The notes under the pieces are model-generated. The model made no database searches and was not told the DNA's origin. It saw only the letters and a list, made by a program, of their open reading frames with translations. Positions 1-8,906 of a stretch of 64,000 nt of DNA are shown one piece after another (the stretch's first letter is position 1; every line of letters begins with the position of its first letter). This DNA is from Leptospira abararensis (GTDB lineage: Bacteria > Spirochaetota > Leptospiria > Leptospirales > Leptospiraceae). Location of the stretch: positions 1-64,000 of the forward strand of contig NZ_JAFFPR010000048.1 of the NCBI RefSeq assembly GCF_016918735.1, read 5' to 3'. The translations under genes were made by a program, and so were the position numbers.

Positions 1-2500
1 CACGTAAACTAAAAACTCCCACCATATCTGGTGTTATGGATTTTGGAATTTGAGGAGAACTTCCGGTAGCAAGGATTAGTTTGTTATACGAATGAGAATT
101 GCCATTTGCATCTTTAACAATCTTTGCTTCCGGTAAAATCTCAGTCACAGAGGTAGAGGTATGAAGATTGATATTCCAAGAGACCACTTCTTCAGAGTCA
201 GCACTTGAGAGTTCAAAAAATTCTTTTTCACCGCTAATAAAATCAGGAAGAAGGATTCGATTGTATAAAGGATTTTCTTCCTTACAAATTACGGTAATTT
301 CATCATCGGGAGCTAGTTCTTTATAATTTTTGATAAAAGCGTGTGTACTATTTCCTCCACCAATGATAAGAATGCTTTCCTTTTCCTTGGCATAAGGTTT
401 TACCTGCACCGCAGAAATTTTAAATCCCGGTTGTTTGGAAAAGGGATCAAAAGATTTACTTGTTAGGTTATTTGCCCGAGACTCATCGTTTTTATTTTTT
501 TTCCCCCAATGCATGGGTAAAAAAACTGTCCCTTGTTTGATGGTATCAGTAATTTTTGCTCGAACACGAACCACACCTCTATCATTCGATACTTCCGCAA
601 TCGCTCCATCAATGAGATCCATTCGTTTTGCATCCTCTGGATGAATCTCCAAATACGGTTCCGATTTGTGTTCCATGAGTTTTTGTACTTTGCCCGTTCG
701 GGTCATAGTATGCCACTGGTCACGAATTCGACCTGTAGTTAGTATGAAGGGGTATGCATCGGATGTTTTTTCCGAAGTATCTTCGGGGGAAACATCAAAG
801 ATCTTTGCCTTTCCATTCGCACGATAGAAGATATGATCCGAAAATAATCTCGGAGTTCCTCCGTGGTCTTTCTGAGGATAAGGCCACTGCACAGATCGTT
901 TTTCTTTTAGAATTGAATAATCCAGTCCACTGATATCAATTTTAGTATTTTTTGTTAAGGCACAATGTTCTAGAAATACATCTTCTTCCGATTGATAAGT
1001 AAAAGAAGAACTAAAACCCATCTTCTCTGCAAACTTTTGAATGATCAGAGTATCTGCGAGCGCCTCACCAGGTGGTTCAAGAATTTTAGAAAGATAAGTC
1101 ACGCGCCGATCGGAATTGGTCATGGTTCCTTGTTTTTCAGCCCAACCTGCTGCAGGAAGAACATAATCCGCATAAGGAATGGCAGAAGAATTCATAGATA
1201 TATCTTGGACAACCACAAGTTCTGCGGCACGTAACCCTTGTTCTACCATCCGAGCATCCGGCATACTTGTGGTTGGATTTGTACAAATAATCCAGACTGC
1301 CTTCATTTTTCCCGTGCGAAGGTTTTCAAACATTTCCACTGCGGTAAAACCAGGTTTACTTTGGATGACTTCGGTTTCCACTCCCCAAAAGTTTGCTACT
1401 TCTTCTCTATGATTTGCATTACTCAAATCACGGTGTGCTGGTAACAAATTTGAAAGTCCACCGACTTCCCTTCCACCCATGGCATTGGGTTGTCCAGTAA
1501 GAGAAAAAGGACCACTTCCTGGTTTTCCAATTTTCCCAGTCAACAAAGATAAGTTGAGTAGAGCCAGGTTTTTATTAACACCAACTACACTTTGGTTCAG
1601 TCCCATGGCCCATAAGGATAAAAATCCTTTCGCATGACCTATGTAAGATGCTGCTAAATGAATATCGCTTGCAGGAATTCCGCAGGTCTTTGCTGCTGAT
1701 TCTACGTCAAAGTTAGATAATAGCATTTTTAATGCTTCAATCCCTTCTGTATGGGATTCGATGAATCCAGAATCAATCCAATTGTTTTGGATTAGAACTT
1801 TGGCGATTGCGTGGAAAAGATAAATATCAGTTCCTGGATGGATTTGTAAATGTAAATCAGCGTCCTCACAAGTATCCGTCCTTCTTGGATCCACAACGAT
1901 GATCTTTACATCAGGATGGTTCTTTTTATGAGCTTCGATTCTACGAAATATAATGGGATGGCACCAAGCAGGATTGGCTCCGGCAATGAGAAAACAATCA
2001 GCAAGCTCAATGTCTTCGTAAGCTACTGGCACACTGTCTTCGCCGAGAGCCATTTTGTATCCCACAACAGCAGAACTCATACAAAGCCTTGAGTTTGTAT
2101 CAATATTATTGCTACCAATAAATCCTTTGATGAGTTTATTGATAATATAGTATTCTTCTGTAAGGAGTTGGCCAGAAACATAGAATCCCACAGAGTCTGG
2201 GCCATGAGTTTGAATCAACTTTTTGAATTTATCGGCAATTCCAGAAAGAGCACTATCCCAACTAACTTTTGATAGTGGAAGATTCTTATCTTTTCTATAG
2301 GAAGGATGGAGGATACGATCACTTCTATCCATCACCGTATAGTGCAAATTAAGCCCTTTCGAACATAGAAGCCCCTTGTTCGCTGGATGGTCCTTGTCCC
2401 CTTCAATAGAGATCTCTGTCGGGCCAGTTTTGTGAACGGTAACGCCACAACCAACCCCACAATAAGAACAAGTGGATGCATAGGTTTCTTGAATTTGCAC
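1..2500 (-). CDS. nasA: Assimilatory nitrate reductase fused to a NAD(P)H/FAD reductase domain (3' end outside window)
   Basis: Molybdopterin enzyme that should reduce nitrate to nitrite in the cytoplasm. The reading frame was translated by hand from the minus strand and appears open from 2500 to the left edge (about 833 codons visible). Residues 11-46 carry the [4Fe-4S] ligands of NasA/NapA enzymes: C11, C14, C18 and C46, in STCSYCGVGCG and LLCSKG. The molybdopterin domains run to about residue 690. From about residue 703 (near base 390) an FAD/NAD(P)H Rossmann domain begins with ILIIGGGNST, followed by NRILLPDFISGEK and LILATGSSPQIP, as in NirB and NasB. The separate NADH-dehydrogenase subunit is therefore fused on. 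The start is uncertain: GTG at 2500 gives MQIQETYASTC, and an in-frame TTG lies at 2515 just after a stop. Neither has a Shine-Dalgarno sequence. Divergent from nirB. Confidence 0.88.
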   Translation of the reverse strand, partial: MQIQETYASTCSYCGVGCGVTVHKTGPTEISIEGDKDHPANKGLLCSKGLNLHYTVMDRSDRILHPSYRKDKNLPLSKVSWDSALSGIADKFKKLIQTHGPDSVGFYVSGQLLTEEYYIINKLIKGFIGSNNIDTNSRLCMSSAVVGYKMALGEDSVPVAYEDIELADCFLIAGANPAWCHPIIFRRIEAHKKNHPDVKIIVVDPRRTDTCEDADLHLQIHPGTDIYLFHAIAKVLIQNNWIDSGFIESHTEGIEALKMLLSNFDVESAAKTCGIPASDIHLAASYIGHAKGFLSLWAMGLNQSVVGVNKNLALLNLSLLTGKIGKPGSGPFSLTGQPNAMGGREVGGLSNLLPAHRDLSNANHREEVANFWGVETEVIQSKPGFTAVEMFENLRTGKMKAVWIICTNPTTSMPDARMVEQGLRAAELVVVQDISMNSSAIPYADYVLPAAGWAEKQGTMTNSDRRVTYLSKILEPPGEALADTLIIQKFAEKMGFSSSFTYQSEEDVFLEHCALTKNTKIDISGLDYSILKEKRSVQWPYPQKDHGGTPRLFSDHIFYRANGKAKIFDVSPEDTSEKTSDAYPFILTTGRIRDQWHTMTRTGKVQKLMEHKSEPYLEIHPEDAKRMDLIDGAIAEVSNDRGVVRVRAKITDTIKQGTVFLPMHWGKKNKNDESRANNLTSKSFDPFSKQPGFKISAVQVKPYAKEKESILIIGGGNSTHAFIKNYKELAPDDEITVICKEENPLYNRILLPDFISGEKEFFELSSADSEEVVSWNINLHTSTSVTEILPEAKIVKDANGNSHSYNKLILATGSSPQIPKSITPDMVGVFSLR

Positions 2501-2510
2501 ACAAACAATC

Positions 2511-2526
2511 AGCAATAACTATGCCA
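2511..2526 (-). promoter_or_regulatory. Sigma-54 promoter for the nitrate reductase gene
   Basis: Reading leftward, the minus strand has TGGCATAGTTATTGCT. The -24 GG and -12 GC are separated by exactly 10 bases, and the TGGCA and TTGCT blocks match the sigma-54 consensus. Counting 12 bases from the GC puts the transcription start at about base 2500, on the GTG proposed as start codon. Either the mRNA is leaderless or one of the two calls is off by a few bases. Confidence 0.55.
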
Positions 2527-2632
2527 ATTGCTGAAATATTCACAAAAATGCTTATTCCCATAGGGATTTGAATTAAATCAGCCCAGATGGAAGTCAGGGG
2601 TTGCAAAAGCACGGAGAACTATTTAATAATTA

Positions 2633-2649
2633 TGTACATAAATCGTACA
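2633..2649. promoter_or_regulatory. Inverted repeat TGTAC-N7-GTACA between nasA and nirB
   Basis: Perfect 5-base arms around a 7-base spacer, in the divergent intergenic region. It lies about 110 bases upstream of the nasA -24/-12 element and about 190 bases upstream of the nirB one. This is a normal distance for a sigma-54 activator (enhancer) site. A related GTAC/CTAC palindrome precedes narK. The binding protein is unknown. Confidence 0.4.
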
Positions 2650-2841
2650 GAATCGCTAAATTATAGTAGAAAGGATGAAAAAAAGTTCAAAAGGAAAGTG
2701 ACTTATTTGGAAAACTCATGCACGAAAAGAAGGCAGATTCTCTTTTTTTATAGTGAAATTTATATTTTTTTGAGAAAGACCCTCTCTATTCCCTAAATAC
2801 ATCCCCAAATCAGTTCTATTTTTAATCTAGCTGCCTCCGTT

Positions 2842-2857
2842 AGGTACACTTCGTGCA
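2842..2857 (+). promoter_or_regulatory. Sigma-54 promoter for nirBD operon
   Basis: AGGTACACTTCGTGCA has GG (2843-2844) and GC (2855-2856) with the required 10-base spacing and the TGCA end of the -12 element. The predicted start is near 2868, leaving a leader of about 60 bases before nirB. Confidence 0.55.
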
Positions 2858-2928
2858 TATTGTAGGAAGATTGGAACCATTCTAGCGGTTCTTCTCAGAA
2901 AACTTTTGGGTCCAGGTAGGGTAACAAA

Positions 2929-5448
2929 ATGATCAAGCGAAAGTTAATCGTAATAGGAAACGGGATGGTGGGCCACAGGTTTTGCGAAAAATTAGTGGAG
3001 TTCGGTGGCACAGACAAATTTGAAATCACAGTCCTTGGGGAAGAACCAAGACGAGCTTACGACCGAGTCCATCTCTCCGAATATTTTGCCGATAAGTCTG
3101 CCGACTCCTTATACCTTTGCCCTCCTGATTGGTACAGGTCAAATGGAATCAAATTGTTATTATCAGAACCAGCAGTATCAATTGATACCATCAAACGAAA
3201 GTTAGTTACCAATCTTGGCACAGAACTTGACTTCGATGAACTGATTTTTGCCACCGGTTCCTCTCCTTTTGTACCTCCCCTGGAAGGTTTAGATAAGGAA
3301 GGAGTTTTTGTTTACAGAACCATTGAAGATTTAGAACAAACAATGGAATACAGCAAAAAAGTAAAAAAGGCAGCTGTGCTTGGTGGTGGATTGCTTGGAC
3401 TAGAAGCTGCGAAAGCACTGGTTGATTTAGGTAAAGAAACTCATGTTGTAGAGTTTGCTCCGAGGCTTATGCCAAGGCAGTTGGATGATGGTGGTGCTGC
3501 CATTTTAAAATCCAAAATTGAAGAGATTGGTGTTGAAATTCATTTAAACAAACAAACTGAAAAAGTCCTTGGTGAAGAAAAAATCGAAGGTTTTGAATTT
3601 AAGGACGGTGGTAGTCTTCAGTTTGATATGCTCATTGTTTCTGCGGGAATTCGCCCTAGAGATGAACTAGCAAAAGAAGCAGGGATTGCTGTGGGGGAAC
3701 GCGGAGGAATCATCGTCGATGATGGAATGGGAACCAATGTGTATGGGATTTATGCGATCGGTGAAGTAGCCTTACATAGAAATTTTATTTATGGGCTTGT
3801 GGCCCCTGGTTATGAGATGGCAGAAACCCTTGCCTTCAACTTATGTAGCCCAGGAAGTAAACCAAAGGTTTATATTGGATCTGATTTATCTACAAAATTA
3901 AAGTTAATTGGTGTCGAAGTGGCTTCCTTTGGAGATGCCCTCGGCCAATCGGAACATATCCCAATTGTCTTTAAAAACCCAAGAAGTGGCGTTTACAAAA
4001 AACTAGTCATCTCTCCTGACGGCAAATACCTGTTAGGTGGAATTCTTGTAGGGGATGCCAAAGCATACGGAAACCTACTCTCCTTCTATTTAAACAAAAT
4101 GGAACTTCCAGAAGAACCAGAAACTTTAATTGTTGGATCTGTTTCTGCTGAAAATCTTTTTGGTGCGGATGCTTTGCCAGATGAAGCAAAAATCTGTTCT
4201 TGTAATAATGTTTCCAAAGGAGATATCCTAAGAGCCATTCGCGAAAAAGAATGTTATGACATCACTAGTTTGAAGAACTGTTCGAAGGCCGGGAGTGGTT
4301 GTGGTGGATGTTTGCCGCAAGTTAACTCCATCCTCAAAGCAGAGCTAAAAGTCCAAGGAAAGGTAGTCACAGAACATCTCTGCGAACATTTCAAATTTTC
4401 TAGAAAAGAACTGTTTCAGGTCATCAAAGTCAAATCACTGAAAAACTTTCCCGATGTCATCAAAGAAGTGGGTCGTGGGAACGGATGCGAAGTTTGTAAA
4501 CCAGCGGTTGCCTCCATCCTTGCGAGTGTCTGGAACGAACCCATCCTCAAACATAGAGAAATCCAAGATACCAACGACAAGTACCTCGCCAATATCCAAA
4601 GAGGAGGAACCTACTCTGTGGTTCCGAGAATACCCGGCGGAGAGATCACTCCAGAAAAACTCATTGCGATCGGCGATGTTGCCAAAAAATACAATCTCTA
4701 TTGCAAAATCACTGGCGGCCAACGTATCGACTTGTTAGGTGCAAGGATTGACCAACTCCCTGCGATTTGGAAGGATCTAATCGAGTTTGGATTTGAAAGT
4801 GGACATGCTTATGGAAAGTCGATGCGAACGGTCAAAAGTTGTGTCGGTTCCACATGGTGCCGGTTTGGAGTCCAAGACAGTACTTCCTTTGCGATCAAAT
4901 TAGAAGAACGATACAAAGGAATTCGTGCTCCTCATAAATTAAAGTGCGGAGTGTCCGGTTGCATTCGTGAATGTGCGGAAGCTCGCGGAAAAGACTTTGG
5001 AATCATTGCAACAGAAAGAGGTTGGAACCTCTATATCGGTGGGAACGGGGGAGTGAATCCTAAACATGCAATTCTTTTTGCAGAAGACCTAGACGAAGAC
5101 ACCTGTATTAAGTATATCGACCGTTATATGATGTTCTATATCAGAACCGCAGACAAACTGATGAGAACCTCTACTTGGCTAGAACAATTAGAAGGTGGAA
5201 TCGACTACTTAAAAGATGTAGTGATCAATGATAGGCTCGGAATCAACTCACAACTAGATGAAGAGATGAATGCTCTTGTGAACACTTATCTCTGCGAGTG
5301 GAAGGATGTTGTGGAAGATACGGAAAAACAAAAGAAATTTAGACATTTTGTGAACAGTAATGAAACAGATCCGAATATCAAATTTATCGAAGAACGTGGT
5401 CAGATTCGCCCAGTGGATTGGGTAGAAAAAGATTTAGTCAATTCATAA
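2929..5448 (+). CDS. nirB: Nitrite reductase large subunit, NAD(P)H- and siroheme-dependent
   Basis: Reduces nitrite to ammonium with six electrons from NAD(P)H in the cytoplasm. At 839 residues it has the full NirB layout. It starts with an FAD Rossmann motif GNGMVG (10-15) and an NAD(P)H motif GGGLLG near 152. BFD-type [2Fe-2S] cysteines start at CSC (about 423) and continue in the CGGC segment. The C-terminal siroheme/[4Fe-4S] half has C638, C644, C678 and C682 in KSCVGSTWC and VSGCIREC. GTAACAAAATG gives the start. nirD follows after a short gap and cobA supplies the siroheme precursor, so these genes form an operon behind a sigma-54 promoter. Confidence 0.97.
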   Translation: MIKRKLIVIGNGMVGHRFCEKLVEFGGTDKFEITVLGEEPRRAYDRVHLSEYFADKSADSLYLCPPDWYRSNGIKLLLSEPAVSIDTIKRKLVTNLGTELDFDELIFATGSSPFVPPLEGLDKEGVFVYRTIEDLEQTMEYSKKVKKAAVLGGGLLGLEAAKALVDLGKETHVVEFAPRLMPRQLDDGGAAILKSKIEEIGVEIHLNKQTEKVLGEEKIEGFEFKDGGSLQFDMLIVSAGIRPRDELAKEAGIAVGERGGIIVDDGMGTNVYGIYAIGEVALHRNFIYGLVAPGYEMAETLAFNLCSPGSKPKVYIGSDLSTKLKLIGVEVASFGDALGQSEHIPIVFKNPRSGVYKKLVISPDGKYLLGGILVGDAKAYGNLLSFYLNKMELPEEPETLIVGSVSAENLFGADALPDEAKICSCNNVSKGDILRAIREKECYDITSLKNCSKAGSGCGGCLPQVNSILKAELKVQGKVVTEHLCEHFKFSRKELFQVIKVKSLKNFPDVIKEVGRGNGCEVCKPAVASILASVWNEPILKHREIQDTNDKYLANIQRGGTYSVVPRIPGGEITPEKLIAIGDVAKKYNLYCKITGGQRIDLLGARIDQLPAIWKDLIEFGFESGHAYGKSMRTVKSCVGSTWCRFGVQDSTSFAIKLEERYKGIRAPHKLKCGVSGCIRECAEARGKDFGIIATERGWNLYIGGNGGVNPKHAILFAEDLDEDTCIKYIDRYMMFYIRTADKLMRTSTWLEQLEGGIDYLKDVVINDRLGINSQLDEEMNALVNTYLCEWKDVVEDTEKQKKFRHFVNSNETDPNIKFIEERGQIRPVDWVEKDLVNS

Positions 5449-5462
5449 ACAGGAGAAACAAA

Positions 5463-5834
5463 ATGTCAGTAGATACAAAAAACAAAGAACGAGTATTCAT
5501 AGGTCCAGTTTCTGAATTTGAAAAAGAAGGTGGAGTCACAGCAAAAGTGGGCGAAAAACAAATTGCGATCTTCTACTTTGAATCTCGGAAAGAATGGTAT
5601 GCCTGTGACAATGCATGCCCTCATACAGGAGATATGGTATTGTCTCGTGGGTTTCTCGGAGATACCAATGGTGATCCAAAAGTAGTATGCCCTCTCCATA
5701 AAAGAAATTATTCACTCACCAGTGGTGAATGTCTGAGTGGAGAAAATTACAAAGTGAATCTATACCAAGTGGTTGTGGAAAATGGATCTGTCTATTTGGA
5801 AGTGGAACCATCACTTCCGGGTAGCAACAGTTAA
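5463..5834 (+). CDS. nirD: Nitrite reductase small subunit, Rieske type
   Basis: Small subunit of the NirBD nitrite reductase, 123 residues. The ATG at 5463 is chosen because AGGAG lies about 10 bases upstream; the frame is open to 5418 but that extension overlaps the end of nirB. It carries a complete Rieske [2Fe-2S] ligand set, CPH and CPLH (CDNACPHTGD and VCPLHKRNYSL). Many NirD proteins lack these ligands, so this one probably holds a cluster and may pass electrons. It lies 14 bases after nirB. Confidence 0.93.
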   Translation: MSVDTKNKERVFIGPVSEFEKEGGVTAKVGEKQIAIFYFESRKEWYACDNACPHTGDMVLSRGFLGDTNGDPKVVCPLHKRNYSLTSGECLSGENYKVNLYQVVVENGSVYLEVEPSLPGSNS

Positions 5835-5845
5835 TCGGTATCCAT

Positions 5846-6634
5846 ATGGACTCTACAAATAACCAATCAAACAAAGGTAAGGTGTATTTGGTAGGTGCAG
5901 GGCCGGGGGATCCAGAACTTCTAACCGTCAAAGCCTTGAAAACTTTGCGAAAAGCAGATGTAGTTTTTTATGATGATTTGGTTTCTCCGAGAATTCTCGG
6001 TGTTTGTAGAAAAAAAATCCAATTGGTTTATGTCGGGAAACGACTCGGAGTCCATAGTTGTTTGCAAGACGAGATCAATTCCAAACTCATTCAAGCGGCT
6101 AACGAATTTAAGACGGTCGTTAGGCTAAAAGGGGGTGATCCATCCATTTTTGGTCGAGTGGGAGAAGAGTTTGCCGCGCTTCTTGCAGAAGGAATCCAAT
6201 GTGAGATCGTTGCTGGCATCACCACTGCATCAGGGGTTGCCTCTTCCTTAGGATTTCCTTTGACCCATAGAGACTATGCAAGAGAGATCCTTTTCCTATC
6301 GGGACACAAAAAGGATGGAGCCAACTCCGAAGGTTTTAAAAACCTCAACTGTGTTGGGAAAACCATCGTAGTTTATATGGGACTCAATTCGATTGGTCTC
6401 ATTGTCTCCGAACTCCTGGATGCCGGAAATACAAAAGATACTCCTATTGCAGTCATTCAAAATGCAACTCTCAATACAGAACGAGTTTTTACAGGAAATT
6501 TGAATTCCATCCAATCCATCATTGAAGAGAACGAGGTCAAATCCCCTGCCATTCTTGTGATCGGGGAGATTGTTCGTTTCTATCGTGAGATGGAAAATTT
6601 GAAAAATGGCTGTTCTTCCATTCTCACACCCTGA
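5846..6634 (+). CDS. cobA: Uroporphyrinogen-III C-methyltransferase
   Basis: SUMT adds two methyl groups from S-adenosylmethionine to uroporphyrinogen III, giving precorrin-2, the first step toward siroheme. The 262-residue protein is the single-domain form, with no CysG oxidase/ferrochelatase part. Family motifs are GAGPGDPELLTVKAL near the N terminus, YDDLVSPRIL, VRLKGGDPSIFGR and GITTASG. It lies 11 bases after nirD, which fits siroheme supply for NirB. A separate precorrin-2 dehydrogenase/ferrochelatase must be encoded elsewhere. Confidence 0.93.
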   Translation: MDSTNNQSNKGKVYLVGAGPGDPELLTVKALKTLRKADVVFYDDLVSPRILGVCRKKIQLVYVGKRLGVHSCLQDEINSKLIQAANEFKTVVRLKGGDPSIFGRVGEEFAALLAEGIQCEIVAGITTASGVASSLGFPLTHRDYAREILFLSGHKKDGANSEGFKNLNCVGKTIVVYMGLNSIGLIVSELLDAGNTKDTPIAVIQNATLNTERVFTGNLNSIQSIIEENEVKSPAILVIGEIVRFYREMENLKNGCSSILTP

Positions 6635-6646
6635 TAAGGGATAGGA

Positions 6647-7561
6647 ATGAATGATATTACAGGCAAACGAACCACCCTTCGGTATGCAGAAGCGGAAGGG
6701 TATGTGTATTGTAAGGCGGAGACCATAGCCAGAGTCAAAGCCAATACATTACCCAAAGGGGATCTCTTTGGTGTAGCGAAAGCTGCGGCCCTTCTTGGAT
6801 CTAAAAAAACCTCAGAACTCATCCCCCATTGCCATCCGGTACCCATTGATTCCTTTGTAGTTCAGTTTGAAATCCTAGAAGAAAAAAATGCAATTCGCAT
6901 CCAAACAGAAGCCAAGTCCATTGGTAAAACTGGAATTGAAATGGAAGCACTAACGGGAGTTACTGTAGCGGCCCTTGTGATTTATGATCTCCTAAAACCG
7001 ATTGATAAAGAAATAGAAATTTCTTCGATCCGACTCCTTGAAAAAAAAGGAGGAAAAACAGATGCCCAAATTTCCAAATTTGCAAAAGGGTCCAATGCAA
7101 AAATCTTAGTTTGTTCCGATTCTTGTTTTGCTGGTAAAAAAGAAGATGGATCGGGCAAAGTTATCGCAGACCTTCTCCTCCAAGAAGGGGTCGATGTTTT
7201 AGAAATTAAAATTGTTCCTGATGAACCATCGGAAATAAAGAACACAATCTCCTTATGGACAAATGAAAAAATTGATCTGATTGTCACTACAGGTGGGACA
7301 GGGCTTGGGCCTAGGGACAATACCACAGACACCATAAAACAAATGTTAGAACAGGAATTACCCGGTGTGACCGAGGCGATGCGCTCCTTTGGCCAAGATA
7401 GAACCCCTTTTGCGATGTTATCTCGTTCCATAGCCGGTAGGATCGGAAAGTCCCTCGTTGTTTCCGTTCCTGGAAGTAGTAACGGTGCCAGAGAAAGTAT
7501 GACTGCTATTTTACCTGCCATTTTCCATGCCAAAAAAATGATGAGAGGAGAAGGTCATTGA
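6647..7561 (+). CDS. moaCB: MoaC-MoaB fusion, Moco biosynthesis
   Basis: Bifunctional molybdenum-cofactor protein of 304 residues. Residues 1 to about 155 are MoaC (cyclic pyranopterin monophosphate synthase), with SELIPHCHPVPI, the GIEMEALTGV helix and the catalytic D-x-x-K in IYDLLKPIDKE. Residues from about 160 to the end are MoaB/MogA (molybdopterin adenylyltransferase), with VTTGGTGLGPRDNTTD and the VSVPGSSNGARES loop. A short linker (about 135-158) joins them. GGGATAGGA precedes the ATG. The gene overlaps moeA by four bases, so the two steps before Mo insertion and the insertion enzyme are co-translated. Confidence 0.95.
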   Translation: MNDITGKRTTLRYAEAEGYVYCKAETIARVKANTLPKGDLFGVAKAAALLGSKKTSELIPHCHPVPIDSFVVQFEILEEKNAIRIQTEAKSIGKTGIEMEALTGVTVAALVIYDLLKPIDKEIEISSIRLLEKKGGKTDAQISKFAKGSNAKILVCSDSCFAGKKEDGSGKVIADLLLQEGVDVLEIKIVPDEPSEIKNTISLWTNEKIDLIVTTGGTGLGPRDNTTDTIKQMLEQELPGVTEAMRSFGQDRTPFAMLSRSIAGRIGKSLVVSVPGSSNGARESMTAILPAIFHAKKMMRGEGH

Positions 7562-8748
7562 TTTCCTTTTCTGAAGCTCTGGATAAAATTTTATCGGAAG
7601 TGCGAATTTATCCGAGTGAAATTGTATCTTTAGACCAAACCTTGGGACGTGTGTTTGCCGAAGATATTGTTGCAGACAGGGACTATCCACCTTTTCATCG
7701 TTCGGCGATGGATGGATTTGCATTAAATTCTAAAGATTACACACCAAACCAAATTTATCCATACCACAGAGAACTTCCTGCGGGAATGAGTATGGATTTA
7801 GAACCGAACGAAAAGACGATCCGGATCATGACCGGTGCCCCGGTTCCCGAAGGTTTTGATTTAGTCATCAAAATTGAAGATGCCAATCTTACCGAATTGA
7901 ATGGACAAAAACAAGTTTCGTTTTCGTTAAAAGATGTCAAACCTTGGCAAAATATCGCCAAACAAGGAGAAGACGTAAAAAACAACCAATTGGTTTTACC
8001 CAAAGGTATCCAAATCGGAACATCGGAATTCTCACTCCTTGCAAGTCTTGGTAAGGCAATGGTTCAGGTCATCAAAGTTCCTAAGGTTCATATCATCTCT
8101 ACAGGAAATGAAGTGGTTCCCATCCAAACGTCCCCCCTTCCCTACCAAATTAGAGATTCCAATTCTTATACCATCACTTCCATTCTATCCAAGTACAAAA
8201 TCCAACCGGAGTCTGTTACCCATGTACCCGATTTAGAATCAGAAATCACCGAACAAATCCAAAAAGGTTTGGAAGCCGACATTCTAATTCTTTCTGGTGG
8301 CGTTTCTATGGGAAGTATGGATCTTGTTCCATCCATTTTACAAAGATTAGGTGTAGAACTTATCTTTCATAAAACAGCGATCAAACCGGGAAAACCTATT
8401 TGGTTTGGAAAAAGAAAAAACACGATCGTATTTGGAATGCCGGGAAATCCATTTAGCGTACAAACCTGTTCTCGTATTTTTCTCGAACCATTTTTAAGAA
8501 AGTCATACGGCCAAAGTCAACTTCCCTCTTATAAACTTCCCTACTCCACCACCAAACAAAAAAAAGGTGCTCTTACGGAATTTTTTCCTGCCCGATTAGA
8601 AACAACAGACAAAACCTATCTCACACCGCTTACATTCAACGGAAGTGGGGATATCCGTGCCGGCATTTTCTCCGATGGGCTTGCGATCTTTCCTGGGGAA
8701 CTCTCGCAAATCCAACAAGGGGATATGATCGAATTTCTGCCTTGGTGA
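7558..8748 (+). CDS. moeA: Molybdopterin molybdenumtransferase
   Basis: MoeA inserts molybdate into adenylated molybdopterin. The 396-residue protein has the family hallmarks: DRDYPPFHRSAMDGFAL near residue 40, MTGAPVPEGFD, the TGNEVVP motif, the SGGVSMGSMD MoCF-binding motif, the KPGKPIWFG segment and GMPGNPFS. Translation starts at TTG 7558 inside the stop of moaCB (overlap TTGA), with GAGGAG just upstream. This is classic translational coupling. Confidence 0.94.
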   Translation: MISFSEALDKILSEVRIYPSEIVSLDQTLGRVFAEDIVADRDYPPFHRSAMDGFALNSKDYTPNQIYPYHRELPAGMSMDLEPNEKTIRIMTGAPVPEGFDLVIKIEDANLTELNGQKQVSFSLKDVKPWQNIAKQGEDVKNNQLVLPKGIQIGTSEFSLLASLGKAMVQVIKVPKVHIISTGNEVVPIQTSPLPYQIRDSNSYTITSILSKYKIQPESVTHVPDLESEITEQIQKGLEADILILSGGVSMGSMDLVPSILQRLGVELIFHKTAIKPGKPIWFGKRKNTIVFGMPGNPFSVQTCSRIFLEPFLRKSYGQSQLPSYKLPYSTTKQKKGALTEFFPARLETTDKTYLTPLTFNGSGDIRAGIFSDGLAIFPGELSQIQQGDMIEFLPW

Positions 8749-8819
8749 TCTCAATCTCCAAATTTTCTGTACAAGCAGTACGCAGATGATACGCTTTTTG
8801 GTCAAAAAAATTGCCGAAT

Positions 8820-8837
8820 TGTAGTACATATTCTACA
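8820..8837. promoter_or_regulatory. Inverted repeat TGTAG-N8-CTACA upstream of narK
   Basis: Perfect 5-base arms around an 8-base spacer, about 70 bases upstream of the narK sigma-54 -24 element, where an enhancer-binding activator would sit. A half-related GTAC pair lies at about 8768-8781. Together with the nasA/nirB palindrome this may mark one activator's binding sites. Confidence 0.4.
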
Positions 8838-8906
8838 TAAGGGAAAACCATAAGCGTAAAGTTTAGTTTTAAGGCGTTTTATCCCATTTTAGATCATTTC
8901 GTGCTC

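Noticed and set aside
2403..2612. 69-codon frame on the minus strand over the nitrate reductase start
   Set aside because: It is a different frame from the NasA Fe-S motif and shows no similarity or ribosome site; treated as a shadow.
2587..2796. 69-codon plus-strand frame in the nasA-nirB intergenic region
   Set aside because: Crosses the regulatory palindrome, has no ribosome site and no protein-like pattern.
8787..8802. Second copy of TACGCTTTTTG, 120 bases upstream of the narK sigma-54 element
   Set aside because: It lacks both the -24 GG (has GA) and the -12 GC (has GG), so it cannot be a normal sigma-54 promoter. It could be a decayed duplicate.
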